Shown one piece after another: positions 1-7,146 of a stretch of DNA of 7,265 nucleotides. This DNA is from CAYONM01 sp964405325 (lineage in GTDB: Bacteria; Planctomycetota; UBA11346): NCBI GenBank assembly GCA_964405325.1, contig CAYONM010000189.1:1-7265 (forward strand), given 5' to 3'. The notes under the pieces were generated by a model. It was not told the DNA's origin, did no database searches, and was given only the letters and a program-made list of their open reading frames with translations. Positions within the stretch are counted from its first letter, which is position 1, and each line of letters opens with the position of its first letter. The position numbers and the translations under genes were made by a program.

Positions 1-2864
1 CCTTCACCGATCCGGAAATCCTGCGTTCGAATCTGGCTGGCGTCATGATGCAGGTGGTGGGTCTGGGTCTGGGTGATGCCGCCAGCCTGGATTGGCTCGA
101 TCCGCCGCGCAGCGGCGCCTGGCAGCAGGCCCGCCAGTTGTTGCTGGAGTTGGGGGCCATCGAACAGCGGCAGCGGGGTGTCGTGCCCACCGCAGCAGGC
201 TGTCGTATGGCACAGCTGCCCTGTGATCCGGGTATTGCGCGCATGTTGCTGGTCGGTGCCACCTCAGGGGTCGCCGATGCGATCGCCACCATCGCCGCTT
301 TCTGCTCGGTCCAGGATCCACGCTTACGGCCGGTGGGCGAGGAAGGCAAGGCCGATCAGGCGCAGTCGGTTTTTCGGCAGGAAAGCGGCGACTTGGCCAC
401 CGTGCTGCGACTGTGGCAGACCTACCAGGCGCATCCGTCCACGGCGGCACAGGGACGATTCTGCAAACAGCACATGCTTGGCTTCCGGCGCATGCGCGAG
501 TGGGCTGACGTTCGGCACCAGTTTCTTGTGCTCTTGCGGGAACAACGCCTAAGCCGACGGGCGCACCCGGATGACGCGGTGGATCTGGACCAGGTCCACC
601 GCTCGGTGCTGGCCGGCTGCCTTGGCAACGTCCTCCACTACGATCCCGAGCAGCGCTGCTACCGGTCTGGTGAGCGACAGCTGCAACTGCATCCGGGTTC
701 CTCGCTTGTGCCACGCAATCGCCAGGAGCGAAACCAGAGTGGTCAGCGTTGTCCCTGGCTACTGGCGGTGGAGGTGGTGGAGACCAGCCGTCTGTTTGCC
801 CGCCTGTGCGCTCCTATTGATCCGGCCTGGGTGGTGGAGTTGGCCGGCTCGCTCTGCAAACGTCGCTACGGTGATCCATTTTATCATGGTCGGCGCGGAC
901 AGGTGGTTTGCGAGGAGCGTGTCTTCTGGCGCGGCCTGCTGGTGCAGGAACGGCGCTTGGTATCGGCTGCTGATATCGATGCCACGCAGGCGCATGCCGT
1001 GTTTTTGCGTGAGGCCCTGGCCCAGGCGCAGATACGTGCGCGCGTCCCGGCGATACGGCAGAATCGTCGGTTGCTGCAGCGCATCCAGGGACTGTCAGAT
1101 CGCTTGCGCGATCGCAGTCTGTGGTGTGACGAGCAGGCCCTGGCCGAGGTCTACGGCCGGCGCCTGGCCAGAACGGGTATTGCCGATGATCGGGCCTTGC
1201 GGCGATGGTTGCGACGTCAGGGCAAGGGCTGCCTGCACTTCGATCCGGTCGAGTTGGTGGATCCACAACTGTGGCAACGGGCCGAACACGGCTACCCCGA
1301 GCAGGTGCAGCTGGCTGGTCGCATGGTACCAGTGCACTACCGTTACGCCCCGGGTGATACCGAAGACGGTGCCCGTATCGACCTGCGTGCTGATGAGTTG
1401 GAGCGCATCGATCCCGAGGCCCTGGAGCGCTTGATCCCTGGCTGGCTGGAAGAGCAGGTGCTGCTGCTGCTGAAGCGTCTGCCCAAGGACCAGCGGCGGC
1501 GGCTGATTCCCCTGGGTGATAGCGCCACTCGCCTGGCCGCTCGTCTGAGCCAGACCGACCGACCGCTCTGCCGCGGTTTGGGGCAGTTGCTGGCGGAGGA
1601 GTATGGCTTGCAGCCTGGTTTCCAGCCGGATGTGTTGCCCGACCACCTGCGGCCGCTGGTGGTGGTCCAGGGCGATGCTGGTGAGTTGGCGCGCGGCCGC
1701 GATCTGAGCCTGCTGGGGGGCGGTCGACGGCACGATCCCTTGGCTGCCCTGCGCAGCCAGGTGGAGACCGGTCCCCTGGTGACGTGGCCTGCAGACCTGC
1801 CCGATCGCATCGATGAACTGGGCCGCCGGGCCTGGTGCGGCCTGTTGCGTTGTCGAGCGGCGGATGCCAGTACCACGGCCAAGGTGCAGTTGTTCCGGTA
1901 TCGTTCGGGCCGTGACCGCTGGCATAGCGACGGGGTCGCCGCGCTGTTGGAATCGGTTTTGGCAGCGGATCTGGAGCGTTTCGCGCAAGCCGGTAGTGGC
2001 CGGGTCCGTGTTGCCGAGGCGGCGTTCGACAAGCAGGGCATGCAGCGTCTACCGGCCTTGCGCCGGGCCCTGCTGCTGGCCAAGTGGCATGACCGTGATC
2101 TGGACGGTTGCCGCGATGCTGACACCTTCCAGCAGCTGAGCGAAGCCTGCCGTCAGGGTTTGGCGTCAGACTGCGAAGCTATCGATCGTTTGTTGGCCGC
2201 CATCGCTGATGAATTGGGGCAGTTGCAGCGTCGCTTGCGCGCTCCGGTCAAACATCTCGGCGCCGCTGGCCTGCAGGCGGTCTTGACTGCCGATAGCAAG
2301 CGCCTGCTGCAGGGTGGTTGGTGCCTGCGCCTTCCCTGGCGCAGCCTGGAACGGATACCGGTGTATCTGGCTGCCGTGCGGCTGACGATGGACCTGTCAG
2401 CTGCGCAGTTGCCGCGGGTGCGTGAGTCTCGCGACAGTGTTGCTGCCGAGTTGGCGGCCCTGGCACGACAATGTGATTGGCGTCTGCTGCAGAGTCTCGG
2501 CCTGACCGCGTTGTGGCGTCAGGCCAATGAGCAGGTGGAGGAAGTTGCCCTGGCGGCGGTGGGCCGGCCGGTTCCGGCTCGGCGTGAAGCCCATCCCATG
2601 ACCTGCCGGCAGCGTTTACGCGCGGTGCAGCAGGCCCTGGATGAGCAGCGCCAGATGGTGGAGACCGAACGCGAGCCGCTGTTGCGGATCCGGCCCTTTC
2701 TCCAGCGCGCTGATCAGGGCCCGGTCCGTGATCGCCTGCTAGCGGATGTGGACGAGCAGTTGCGTCGTTATCCCGCCTACGAACTGGGAGCTGATCTTGA
2801 GCAGCAGGCTGAAGATCTGCGCGCCTGCCTGGCGGCGGCACGTCGTTTTCTCGATGTCGGGTGA
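1..2864 (+). CDS. hrpA: ATP-dependent RNA helicase HrpA, C-terminal part (5' end outside window)
   Basis: The frame is open from base 3 and gives 953 residues before TGA at 2862-2864. E. coli HrpA is about 1300 residues, so roughly 350 are missing upstream, including Walker A, DEAH and most of RecA2; the ATG at 45 is internal, not a start. Seen: the end of RecA2 running into the HA2 winged-helix/ratchet region (EILRSNLAGV at about residues 5-14, GLGLGD, ELGAI), then SVQDPRLRP (about 102-110), the OB-fold region (LHPGSSL at 229-235, EVVETSRLFAR at 257-267), and a long C-terminal part matching DUF3418 (LPDHLRPLVVV, ARGRDLSLL). HrpA proteins are cytoplasmic DEAH-box RNA helicases, linked in E. 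coli to fimbrial mRNA processing and, more recently, to acting on stalled ribosomes. The next gene is convergent, so hrpA ends its transcription unit here. The family call is firm; the sequence is quite diverged from E. coli. Confidence 0.95.
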   Translation, partial: FTDPEILRSNLAGVMMQVVGLGLGDAASLDWLDPPRSGAWQQARQLLLELGAIEQRQRGVVPTAAGCRMAQLPCDPGIARMLLVGATSGVADAIATIAAFCSVQDPRLRPVGEEGKADQAQSVFRQESGDLATVLRLWQTYQAHPSTAAQGRFCKQHMLGFRRMREWADVRHQFLVLLREQRLSRRAHPDDAVDLDQVHRSVLAGCLGNVLHYDPEQRCYRSGERQLQLHPGSSLVPRNRQERNQSGQRCPWLLAVEVVETSRLFARLCAPIDPAWVVELAGSLCKRRYGDPFYHGRRGQVVCEERVFWRGLLVQERRLVSAADIDATQAHAVFLREALAQAQIRARVPAIRQNRRLLQRIQGLSDRLRDRSLWCDEQALAEVYGRRLARTGIADDRALRRWLRRQGKGCLHFDPVELVDPQLWQRAEHGYPEQVQLAGRMVPVHYRYAPGDTEDGARIDLRADELERIDPEALERLIPGWLEEQVLLLLKRLPKDQRRRLIPLGDSATRLAARLSQTDRPLCRGLGQLLAEEYGLQPGFQPDVLPDHLRPLVVVQGDAGELARGRDLSLLGGGRRHDPLAALRSQVETGPLVTWPADLPDRIDELGRRAWCGLLRCRAADASTTAKVQLFRYRSGRDRWHSDGVAALLESVLAADLERFAQAGSGRVRVAEAAFDKQGMQRLPALRRALLLAKWHDRDLDGCRDADTFQQLSEACRQGLASDCEAIDRLLAAIADELGQLQRRLRAPVKHLGAAGLQAVLTADSKRLLQGGWCLRLPWRSLERIPVYLAAVRLTMDLSAAQLPRVRESRDSVAAELAALARQCDWRLLQSLGLTALWRQANEQVEEVALAAVGRPVPARREAHPMTCRQRLRAVQQALDEQRQMVETEREPLLRIRPFLQRADQGPVRDRLLADVDEQLRRYPAYELGADLEQQAEDLRACLAAARRFLDVG

Positions 2865-2932
2865 CATCGCGTTTTCAGGAAGCTCGCAAACCGAGCGACG
2901 CCCTTCAAATTATAGTAACGACAGTGTTGTTG

Positions 2933-5281
2933 TCATTGCTGGGCAACCAGCCACGGCGCGTCCACACGTTGCAGGCCAGGCAGGTCCAGCCACAGCACCC
3001 CGGCATTCGGGGGCAGAAGAATACGGATCACGTGCTGTTCTGGGTCGGCTTGCAGCGCATGTCCCTCGGTGCCGATCAGGGCCAGCTGCTGGTCCAGGGC
3101 ATCCCTCAGCTGCCAGGCCTCGGCGCAACGGTCCGCACGTTTCGGATCGTCCATCGGCGCCACCAGGGGATCGGCTGCGGGATCGCTGAATACAGCGACC
3201 TCCACTGGTAGCAGTTCGCCGGGCACCAGCCAGCCGGAGCGGCGCAAGCCGATCTGTAGTTGCGGCTGCAGGCCGTCGCTGTCGGTGGCCTCCGGCCGGA
3301 CGCGGGCATGCGCCGGCATCGCTCGCGGCAGCAGGAACCAGCGCTCGTGGCGTTCCAGACGCAGCGCGTAGCCGAGTAGATCGATGGGTAAGACCTGCCA
3401 GGGATTAGCGCCGTTGCCGATTGGCACGCCGACCGGGAAATCCGCCTGTCGGCGATGCCACCAGCGGTCATCGCCGAGTCGGGCACCCGGCCGATACACT
3501 CGTTCATCCGGCAGGAGGATGGCACACAGCTGGCTGCGGGCTTGTTTGGAGGGCCGGCGGCGGGGGCGTGTGGTCTGGCGGCGTTTGCGGGCTGGCTTGC
3601 TTGTGTGTTGCTCGCTGGTCGGCAGCAGGCTCAGCTGTTCGCTGCGTCGGGCATCCAAGCGTAGGACCCCGGCGGGAATGTCTTCCAGGACCAAGCGGGT
3701 CAGCCAGGCGATCTGTTCGTCGGACAGCTGATCACCGGGGCTTTTGACTTCCCATAACGCAAGTTCGTTGTCATTCCAGACGATCAGATCAGGCAGGCCG
3801 GCCTGATCGCCAGGATGCCGCAACAGGTGATCGATAATTGCTGCCAGCATGCGTGCTGGCAAGCGGCTGGCGATGGCGACCAGGTGTTGCCAGCAGGGCA
3901 GGGAGCCGATGCCGGCCAGCCGGGGAGCCTGATCGGTCGGCAGGCCGTCCAGGCCCAGAGCCGACCAGCCCTGGCGCAGGGCCGCTAGTGGATCGTTCAG
4001 TAGTTGTCGCCGCAGATGTCCCAGTTCCCGACGTCTGGCAGCGGCAAAGCCCCAGGCCCGCCAATCGTCGGGCAGGGCTTGGCCGGGGGTATGCCAGGTA
4101 CTTGTCGGTGAATCCCGCAACAGTGGCCAGGCAAGCACCAAGCAGAGCCCTGCCCAGACGCTGCCTTCGGCATGCAGGCCCTGCCAGCCTTCGGCCTGCA
4201 GGGCACGCAAGGCGCAGGCCTCGACCCGCTCGCCCTCGGCGATCACCCGTCCCGCTTGATCGTGGTCCAACCAGGCCACCAGATGACGCTGACGCCAGAT
4301 ATGTTCGGCTCGACCGCGTCGCTTGCCGCTGGCCCGCAGCCGCCACCGCTCGCGCTCGCCGTTGCGCCAGATCGCCCAGGTGGCGCAGTCGGCGGCAATG
4401 CGCGCACGCTCAAGCGGCGTGGCTTCACGCCAGCTGGCCCGAGCCCATTCTCGGGCGAGTGCAGGTGCCAGGGGGATGGTCGCCATGAGCTCCAGGACCT
4501 GTCGACGGGTCTCTTTCGACAGTTGCAGCTCCTGATAGCAGCGCCACAGGCAGCGGCTGAGCTGATGGACCGAGCGATGTTGTTGTCCGCGCAGGAGACA
4601 GGCTTCGCCGCGATGCGCGATCAGCGCCTGCTTGCAGAGCTGGAGCAGGGCCATGTCGCTGGGCCGGGTGCGGATTTCCCGGCTCAGGAGGAAATCCTCC
4701 AGCGTGGCGGCATCACGCCAGGGGTTGGGGCTGATCGTGACGTTGCTGCCTCGCAGCAGCGCGGCCATGGGGCTGCCATCGGGGACGAGTAGGTGCCCCA
4801 TGGCGATTCGGACCAGATCCGAGCCGGCTGTGTCTGATCCCCAGGTCAGAAATCTGGCTTTGGCCACCAGTTGCTCGGCGGTATCGCTGAGCCGATACCA
4901 GGGCCCCAACCGGTGGTCGACGGTACGGGCCAGGTCTGGGCGCTGCTGCAAGGCCTCCAGACAGGCCTGCCGGTCGCCGCCAAGAGCCAATTCACTCAGG
5001 CTGCAGGTGGCGGCGACCCGGTCTGGCTCTTGTCGGCAATCGGTTTCCTGCAGCCAGGCCAGCGCCAGTCCCAGTTCGGCCAGGTCATCTCTGATGTCGG
5101 TTTGTTTGACCAGGCCGTGGACTCGTTCGGCCAGCCGCGCCAGCAGATCGCGTAGGGCCCGCGGTGCCTGCTGGAAACGGGCCGCCAAGACTTGTTCATT
5201 ACGACGAATGCAGCCAGGCGCCTGCGCCAGGGCGGCGCGCAGCAGAAGGGCCAGATGGTCGCCGTAAGCCGTTGGCTGCAT
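2933..5281 (-). CDS. FAN1-type VRR-NUC structure-specific nuclease with C-terminal extension
   Basis: A 782-residue protein. The family comprises 5'-flap endonucleases/exonucleases that act on branched DNA and help repair interstrand crosslinks. Seen: an N-terminal region (about 8-80) resembling the start of bacterial FAN1 (RNEQVLAARFQQAP, LLARLAERVHGLVKQTDIRDDLAELG); a helical, TPR-like middle (about 205-350); and a VRR-NUC nuclease module (about 350-542) with HAEGS (Glu372), GLPDLIVW (Asp498), EVK (Glu511, Lys513) and DEQ (Gln523). These correspond to human FAN1 Glu834, Asp960, Glu975 and Lys977, so the enzyme should be active. Typical bacterial FAN1 proteins end soon after this module (about 560 residues), but here about 240 residues follow, beginning with an Arg/Lys-rich linker (562-584). 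ATG 5281 is the only ATG/GTG/TTG after the in-frame TAA at 5374-5372, which fixes the start, although no good Shine-Dalgarno precedes it. It is convergent with hrpA, 68 bases apart, and appears monocistronic. Confidence 0.9.
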   Translation of the reverse strand: MQPTAYGDHLALLLRAALAQAPGCIRRNEQVLAARFQQAPRALRDLLARLAERVHGLVKQTDIRDDLAELGLALAWLQETDCRQEPDRVAATCSLSELALGGDRQACLEALQQRPDLARTVDHRLGPWYRLSDTAEQLVAKARFLTWGSDTAGSDLVRIAMGHLLVPDGSPMAALLRGSNVTISPNPWRDAATLEDFLLSREIRTRPSDMALLQLCKQALIAHRGEACLLRGQQHRSVHQLSRCLWRCYQELQLSKETRRQVLELMATIPLAPALAREWARASWREATPLERARIAADCATWAIWRNGERERWRLRASGKRRGRAEHIWRQRHLVAWLDHDQAGRVIAEGERVEACALRALQAEGWQGLHAEGSVWAGLCLVLAWPLLRDSPTSTWHTPGQALPDDWRAWGFAAARRRELGHLRRQLLNDPLAALRQGWSALGLDGLPTDQAPRLAGIGSLPCWQHLVAIASRLPARMLAAIIDHLLRHPGDQAGLPDLIVWNDNELALWEVKSPGDQLSDEQIAWLTRLVLEDIPAGVLRLDARRSEQLSLLPTSEQHTSKPARKRRQTTRPRRRPSKQARSQLCAILLPDERVYRPGARLGDDRWWHRRQADFPVGVPIGNGANPWQVLPIDLLGYALRLERHERWFLLPRAMPAHARVRPEATDSDGLQPQLQIGLRRSGWLVPGELLPVEVAVFSDPAADPLVAPMDDPKRADRCAEAWQLRDALDQQLALIGTEGHALQADPEQHVIRILLPPNAGVLWLDLPGLQRVDAPWLVAQQ

Positions 5282-5498
5282 GATGCCAAAGCGTCGCCAT
5301 GGTTGTCGTGGGCCAAGGTGAAAAGGCGGTCGTGAATGGCGGGCTGAACAAGGCTCGACTTCAGAGGGATTTTACCTGGACGCTGCGACTTTTTTTCGGT
5401 GATCATGCGAGAAACGCATCGAGCAAGTCGTGACGGAGGAGCGAAAGGAGAGGGTGTGCGACAGACGTTGCGAGGGGGTGCCCCATAGGACCGGATTT

Positions 5499-5580
5499 TC
5501 TCTCACAGAGGCACGGAGGCACGGAGAAAAAGGCTGTTTTCTGGGCTCTTTCTCCGTGTTCTCCGCGCCTTTGTGAGAGA
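5499..5580. repeat. 82-base imperfect inverted repeat (REP/MITE-like)
   Basis: The left arm (5499-5529) and right arm (5549-5580) are complementary over about 31 bases with a few mismatches and a one-base length difference, around a 19-base centre. The outer 9 bases (TCTCTCACA / TGTGAGAGA) match perfectly. Each arm is itself made of degenerate 8-9 base units: CACAGAGG, CACGGAGG and CACGGAGA run in tandem at 5504-5527, and their complement is spaced at 9 bases in the right arm. This suits a dispersed palindromic element that folds into a long hairpin in DNA or RNA. I recall similar CACAGAG/CACGGAG strings scattered through environmental bacterial genomes, but that is memory, not a search. No transposase or RAYT gene lies in the window. 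Confidence 0.75.
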
Positions 5581-5716
5581 CACCATGATGCGATGGCGGG
5601 ATTGGGGAGGAATAGCAGGGCTATTTCGCAGTTCCAGCAACGCAGGCAGGGCCGGAAAGCGCAAGTCTGGCGAAGTGCCTGAGTTTATAGAGGTGCCCTA
5701 AAGTAGCAACTCCACG

Positions 5717-5722
5717 TTGACA
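5717..5722 (+). promoter_or_regulatory. TTGACA: possible -35 box for the HTH gene
   Basis: A perfect sigma-70 -35 hexamer lies 87 bases before the preferred start at 5809. At the standard 16-18 base spacing the next hexamers (AAGCTT, AGCTTC) are poor -10 boxes, so either the promoter depends on an activator or the match is chance. The place where a -10 box should lie falls inside the dyad at 5736-5768, a usual position for a repressor operator. Confidence 0.3.
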
Positions 5723-5735
5723 GCTAATTGAATAT

Positions 5736-5768
5736 GGAAAGCTTCGCACAAGTTTACCGAAACTTTCC
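5736..5768. promoter_or_regulatory. Dyad-symmetric candidate operator or leader hairpin
   Basis: Arms GGAAAGCTTCG (5736-5746) and CGAAACTTTCC (5758-5768) pair at 10 of 11 positions around an 11-base centre. Nested inside, AAGTTT/AAACTT (5750-5755/5760-5765) forms a second 6-base inverted repeat that would compete with it. The dyad sits directly after TTGACA and 27 bases before the Shine-Dalgarno of an HTH-type protein, so autoregulation is an attractive inference. It would be inside the coding region if translation began at 5728 or 5734, which I consider less likely. Confidence 0.45.
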
Positions 5769-5795
5769 AGCGATCCTGGAAATGTTGCCCTCCTC

Positions 5796-5802
5796 GAAAG
5801 GA
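5796..5802 (+). promoter_or_regulatory. Ribosome binding site deciding the start at 5809
   Basis: GAAAGGA lies 6 bases before ATG 5809. The earlier in-frame starts (TTG 5728, ATG 5734) lack a comparable site, so 5809 is preferred. Confidence 0.75.
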
Positions 5803-5808
5803 TGTTTC

Positions 5809-6306
5809 ATGACCAATCTTGCCCAGCTGCTCAAAGACACGATGAGCCAGCGGAATCATAGCCCTCAGGATGTTGCTGCGGCCTGTCCGGGTTTGACCGT
5901 TCCGCTGATCGAAAATTATATTGCCGGCAAGCGTTTCCCGACGGCGCGCAATGATGGCATCTCCTCCATTGCCAGTTATCTGGGTATGCCGGTGGATGAT
6001 CTGCAGGCGCTCAAGCCAAAGCAGAAGCGTGGCGGTGGTCGCAAGCCTGGTCGGCCACCAGGCAAGGCCGCCAAGGGCAGTGGCAAAAAGCAAGCGCCAG
6101 AAGGGGTGGCGGGGGCTGCCATGGCGACCTTGAATGTGTTCGGACAGAGTGTCGGTTTCTCCACCGTCGACGAATTGTTGGGGTACCTCAATGGTCAGGC
6201 TGGTGAGATCTCCATCGAGGTTATGGGCCGGAAATTGAATTTTGGTGCCCTGGGTGAAGTCAACGAATGGGTCAAGCAATTCGAATCCCTGTTCGATCAG
6301 AAGTGA
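5809..6306 (+). CDS. Putative HTH (Xre/Cro-like) DNA-binding protein with AT-hook-like linker
   Basis: A 165-residue protein that I cannot assign to a named family. Residues about 4-66 look like a Cro/CI-type helix-turn-helix: LAQLLKDTM, then SPQDVAAAC, LIENYIAGKRFP as a recognition-helix-like stretch, and SIASYLGMPVDDL as the usual closing helix. Residues 69-94 are Lys/Arg/Gly-rich and include GRKPGRPPGK (77-86), close to an AT-hook. Residues about 105-165 form a separate domain (FGQSVGFSTVDELLGYL, ISIEVMGRKLNF, VNEWVKQFESLF), perhaps for oligomerisation or ligand binding. The likely role is a transcription regulator or nucleoid-associated protein binding AT-rich DNA; this is inference. The start follows the Shine-Dalgarno at 5796-5802; an in-frame extension to 5734 or 5728 is possible. 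The dyad in its leader suggests self-control. It appears to stand alone, with a terminator-like palindrome downstream. Confidence 0.8.
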   Translation: MTNLAQLLKDTMSQRNHSPQDVAAACPGLTVPLIENYIAGKRFPTARNDGISSIASYLGMPVDDLQALKPKQKRGGGRKPGRPPGKAAKGSGKKQAPEGVAGAAMATLNVFGQSVGFSTVDELLGYLNGQAGEISIEVMGRKLNFGALGEVNEWVKQFESLFDQK

Positions 6307-6370
6307 GGATGCGTAGGCCCTGGCTAGTGCTGTGTCGTGCTGGTGGGCCAGCGGTGTCAGTCGTCCCAGA

Positions 6371-6437
6371 AAACCGTATCGCACACTGAATAACCCGACG
6401 GCCCGGCCGTCGGGTTATTCAGTGTGCGATACGGTTT
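6371..6437. repeat. 67-base perfect inverted repeat (33-base arms, 1-base centre)
   Basis: The left arm 6371-6403 and right arm 6405-6437 are exact reverse complements around C6404; complementarity stops at 6370/6438. Arms of this length without a mismatch are unusual for a plain terminator. The outer 18 bases (AAACCGTATCGCACACTG and its complement) are not GC-rich, unlike the core. It lies between the HTH gene and the kinase gene. Confidence 0.9.
6389..6419. terminator. Probable intrinsic, possibly bidirectional terminator inside the palindrome
   Basis: The GC-rich core stem AATAACCCGACGGCC with its complement has A/T-rich flanks on both sides, as bidirectional intrinsic terminators often do. 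There is no clean T run: GGTTATTC follows the GC stem on the plus strand. It lies 83 bases after the stop of the HTH gene and would end that transcript before the kinase gene. Confidence 0.55.
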
Positions 6438-6507
6438 CAAAACGATTATAGCTGGTGGACTTCCCTGGTCTGACCAATACACACCATGCGATATTCGGCG
6501 TCAGCCT

Positions 6508-6513
6508 GAGGAG
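6508..6513 (+). promoter_or_regulatory. Ribosome binding site deciding the kinase start at 6520
   Basis: GAGGAG lies 6 bases before ATG 6520. The frame is open back to a GTG at 6424, but that start falls inside the palindrome and has no such site. Confidence 0.8.
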
Positions 6514-6519
6514 CAGAAC

Positions 6520-7143
6520 ATGGAAGCCGTCATCCGGAGTGAACGCTGCAATGATGCCTTTCTGGATCAGTTTCGCCGTTTGAGTGCTGATATCTCGCGC
6601 CAGCCGATCCTGGTTGGCGTTGAGGGCTTGATCGGCAGTGGCAAGACTACCTTTGCTGAGACCTTGCAGAGCGAGTGCGGTGCGGGCTCGCAACTCTTAT
6701 CGACCGACAGCTATATCTTGGTGCGACGTTGCGAGTGGCGGCAGCGCCTGGCTGCCGGCGGGATCGACTTGGCCACTTGGTATGATCTGGACAAAGTCGC
6801 CAGCACCCTGGCGCAGGTGCGTGCAGGGGGGCAGTTCGCGGTCGAAGGCTTGTATAACGTCGCCAACGGCAAGCACGATCTGCGCAAGGAATTCGACGTC
6901 CGGCAGTGTCCGGTTTTTATCGTTGAAGGCCTGTTTGCGCTCCATGAACGCATCCGCTCTTTGCTGGATATCACCATTTTTTTAGGAACCGAGGCCGATA
7001 TTGCGGTGCAGCGGGCCGCGGAGCGGGATGCGGTGGTGCGCAACATCGATGCCGACACCTTCGCCATCAAACGTCGGATCTACCACGACGGCTATCTGCC
7101 GTATGCCGAGCAGCATCGCGCCGCGGCCGATCTCCTCGCCTGA
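6520..7143 (+). CDS. Uridine kinase (Udk)-like P-loop kinase
   Basis: A 207-residue cytoplasmic kinase of the phosphoribulokinase/uridine kinase class. Seen: Walker A GLIGSGKT (36-43) after a beta strand (ILVGVE); TDSY (62-65) in place of the family's DDFY-type substrate motif; GGIDLATWYDLD (80-91), matching the P-D-A-F-D-like segment; VFIVEGLFAL (132-141); LLDITIFLGTEADIAVQRAAERD (about 148-170), the usual Udk 'D-x-x-I-F-v-d-t-x-x-D-x-r-l-x-R-R' stretch; and YLPYAEQHRAAADLL near the end. Family members phosphorylate uridine/cytidine or other small alcohols with ATP, so the real substrate is open. It stops right after the ADLL element, where Udk continues with a GG-N tail, so it is slightly short. 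Start chosen by the GAGGAG site. A poor promoter candidate is TGC-GATATT (6487-6495). It follows the palindrome and converges on a microprotein gene 3 bases away. Confidence 0.85.
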   Translation: MEAVIRSERCNDAFLDQFRRLSADISRQPILVGVEGLIGSGKTTFAETLQSECGAGSQLLSTDSYILVRRCEWRQRLAAGGIDLATWYDLDKVASTLAQVRAGGQFAVEGLYNVANGKHDLRKEFDVRQCPVFIVEGLFALHERIRSLLDITIFLGTEADIAVQRAAERDAVVRNIDADTFAIKRRIYHDGYLPYAEQHRAAADLLA

Positions 7144-7146
7144 TCC

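Larger units (their letters stand above)
5282..5808. other. Intergenic region between divergent FAN1-type gene and HTH gene
   Basis: A 527-base stretch without a convincing gene. It must contain the promoters of both flanking divergent genes. On the minus strand TAAAAT (5374-5369) could be a -10 box for the FAN1-type gene, but no good -35 box stands in front of it. A 7-base T run lies at 5390-5396 without a convincing stem before it. Two small hairpins occur: ATGCG/CGCAT (5405-5409/5415-5419) and AATAGC/GCTATT (5611-5616/5620-5625). The large inverted repeat at 5499-5580 and the dyad at 5736-5768 are listed separately. The rest shows nothing I recognise. Confidence 0.6.

Noticed and set aside
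1095..1988. Long open frame on the minus strand inside hrpA (297 codons)
   Set aside because: It lies wholly within a clearly homologous hrpA region, has no recognisable domain and is Gln-rich as expected from an antisense reading of GC-rich codons.
2882..2896. Hairpin GCTCG-CAAAC-CGAGC between the convergent hrpA and FAN1-type genes
   Set aside because: The stem is only five pairs and no T run follows on either strand, so it is too weak to call a terminator.
3838..4792. Overlapping plus-strand open frames opposite the FAN1-type gene
   Set aside because: Their translations are low-complexity Arg/Ala/Pro sequences, typical shadows of a GC-rich gene whose protein matches FAN1 over this interval.
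4996..5406. Minus-strand frame starting at 5406 overlapping the start of the FAN1-type gene
   Set aside because: It is in a different frame from the FAN1 N-terminus, which is already complete from 5281; I see no sign of a frameshift.
6339..6352. Hairpin GCTGG-TGGG-CCAGC after the HTH gene
   Set aside because: It is short, without a T run, and overshadowed by the palindrome just downstream.
5698..6384. 228-codon minus-strand frame opposite the HTH gene
   Set aside because: It has no supporting domain, and the plus strand has a good ribosome binding site and a sensible protein. It begins MRYGF, like the upstream in-frame extension of the kinase (GTG 6424), only because both starts lie in the perfect palindrome.
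6466..6476. Small dyad TGGTC-T-GACCA upstream of the kinase
   Set aside because: Five-base arms are expected by chance at this length, and no regulator is suggested by the context.
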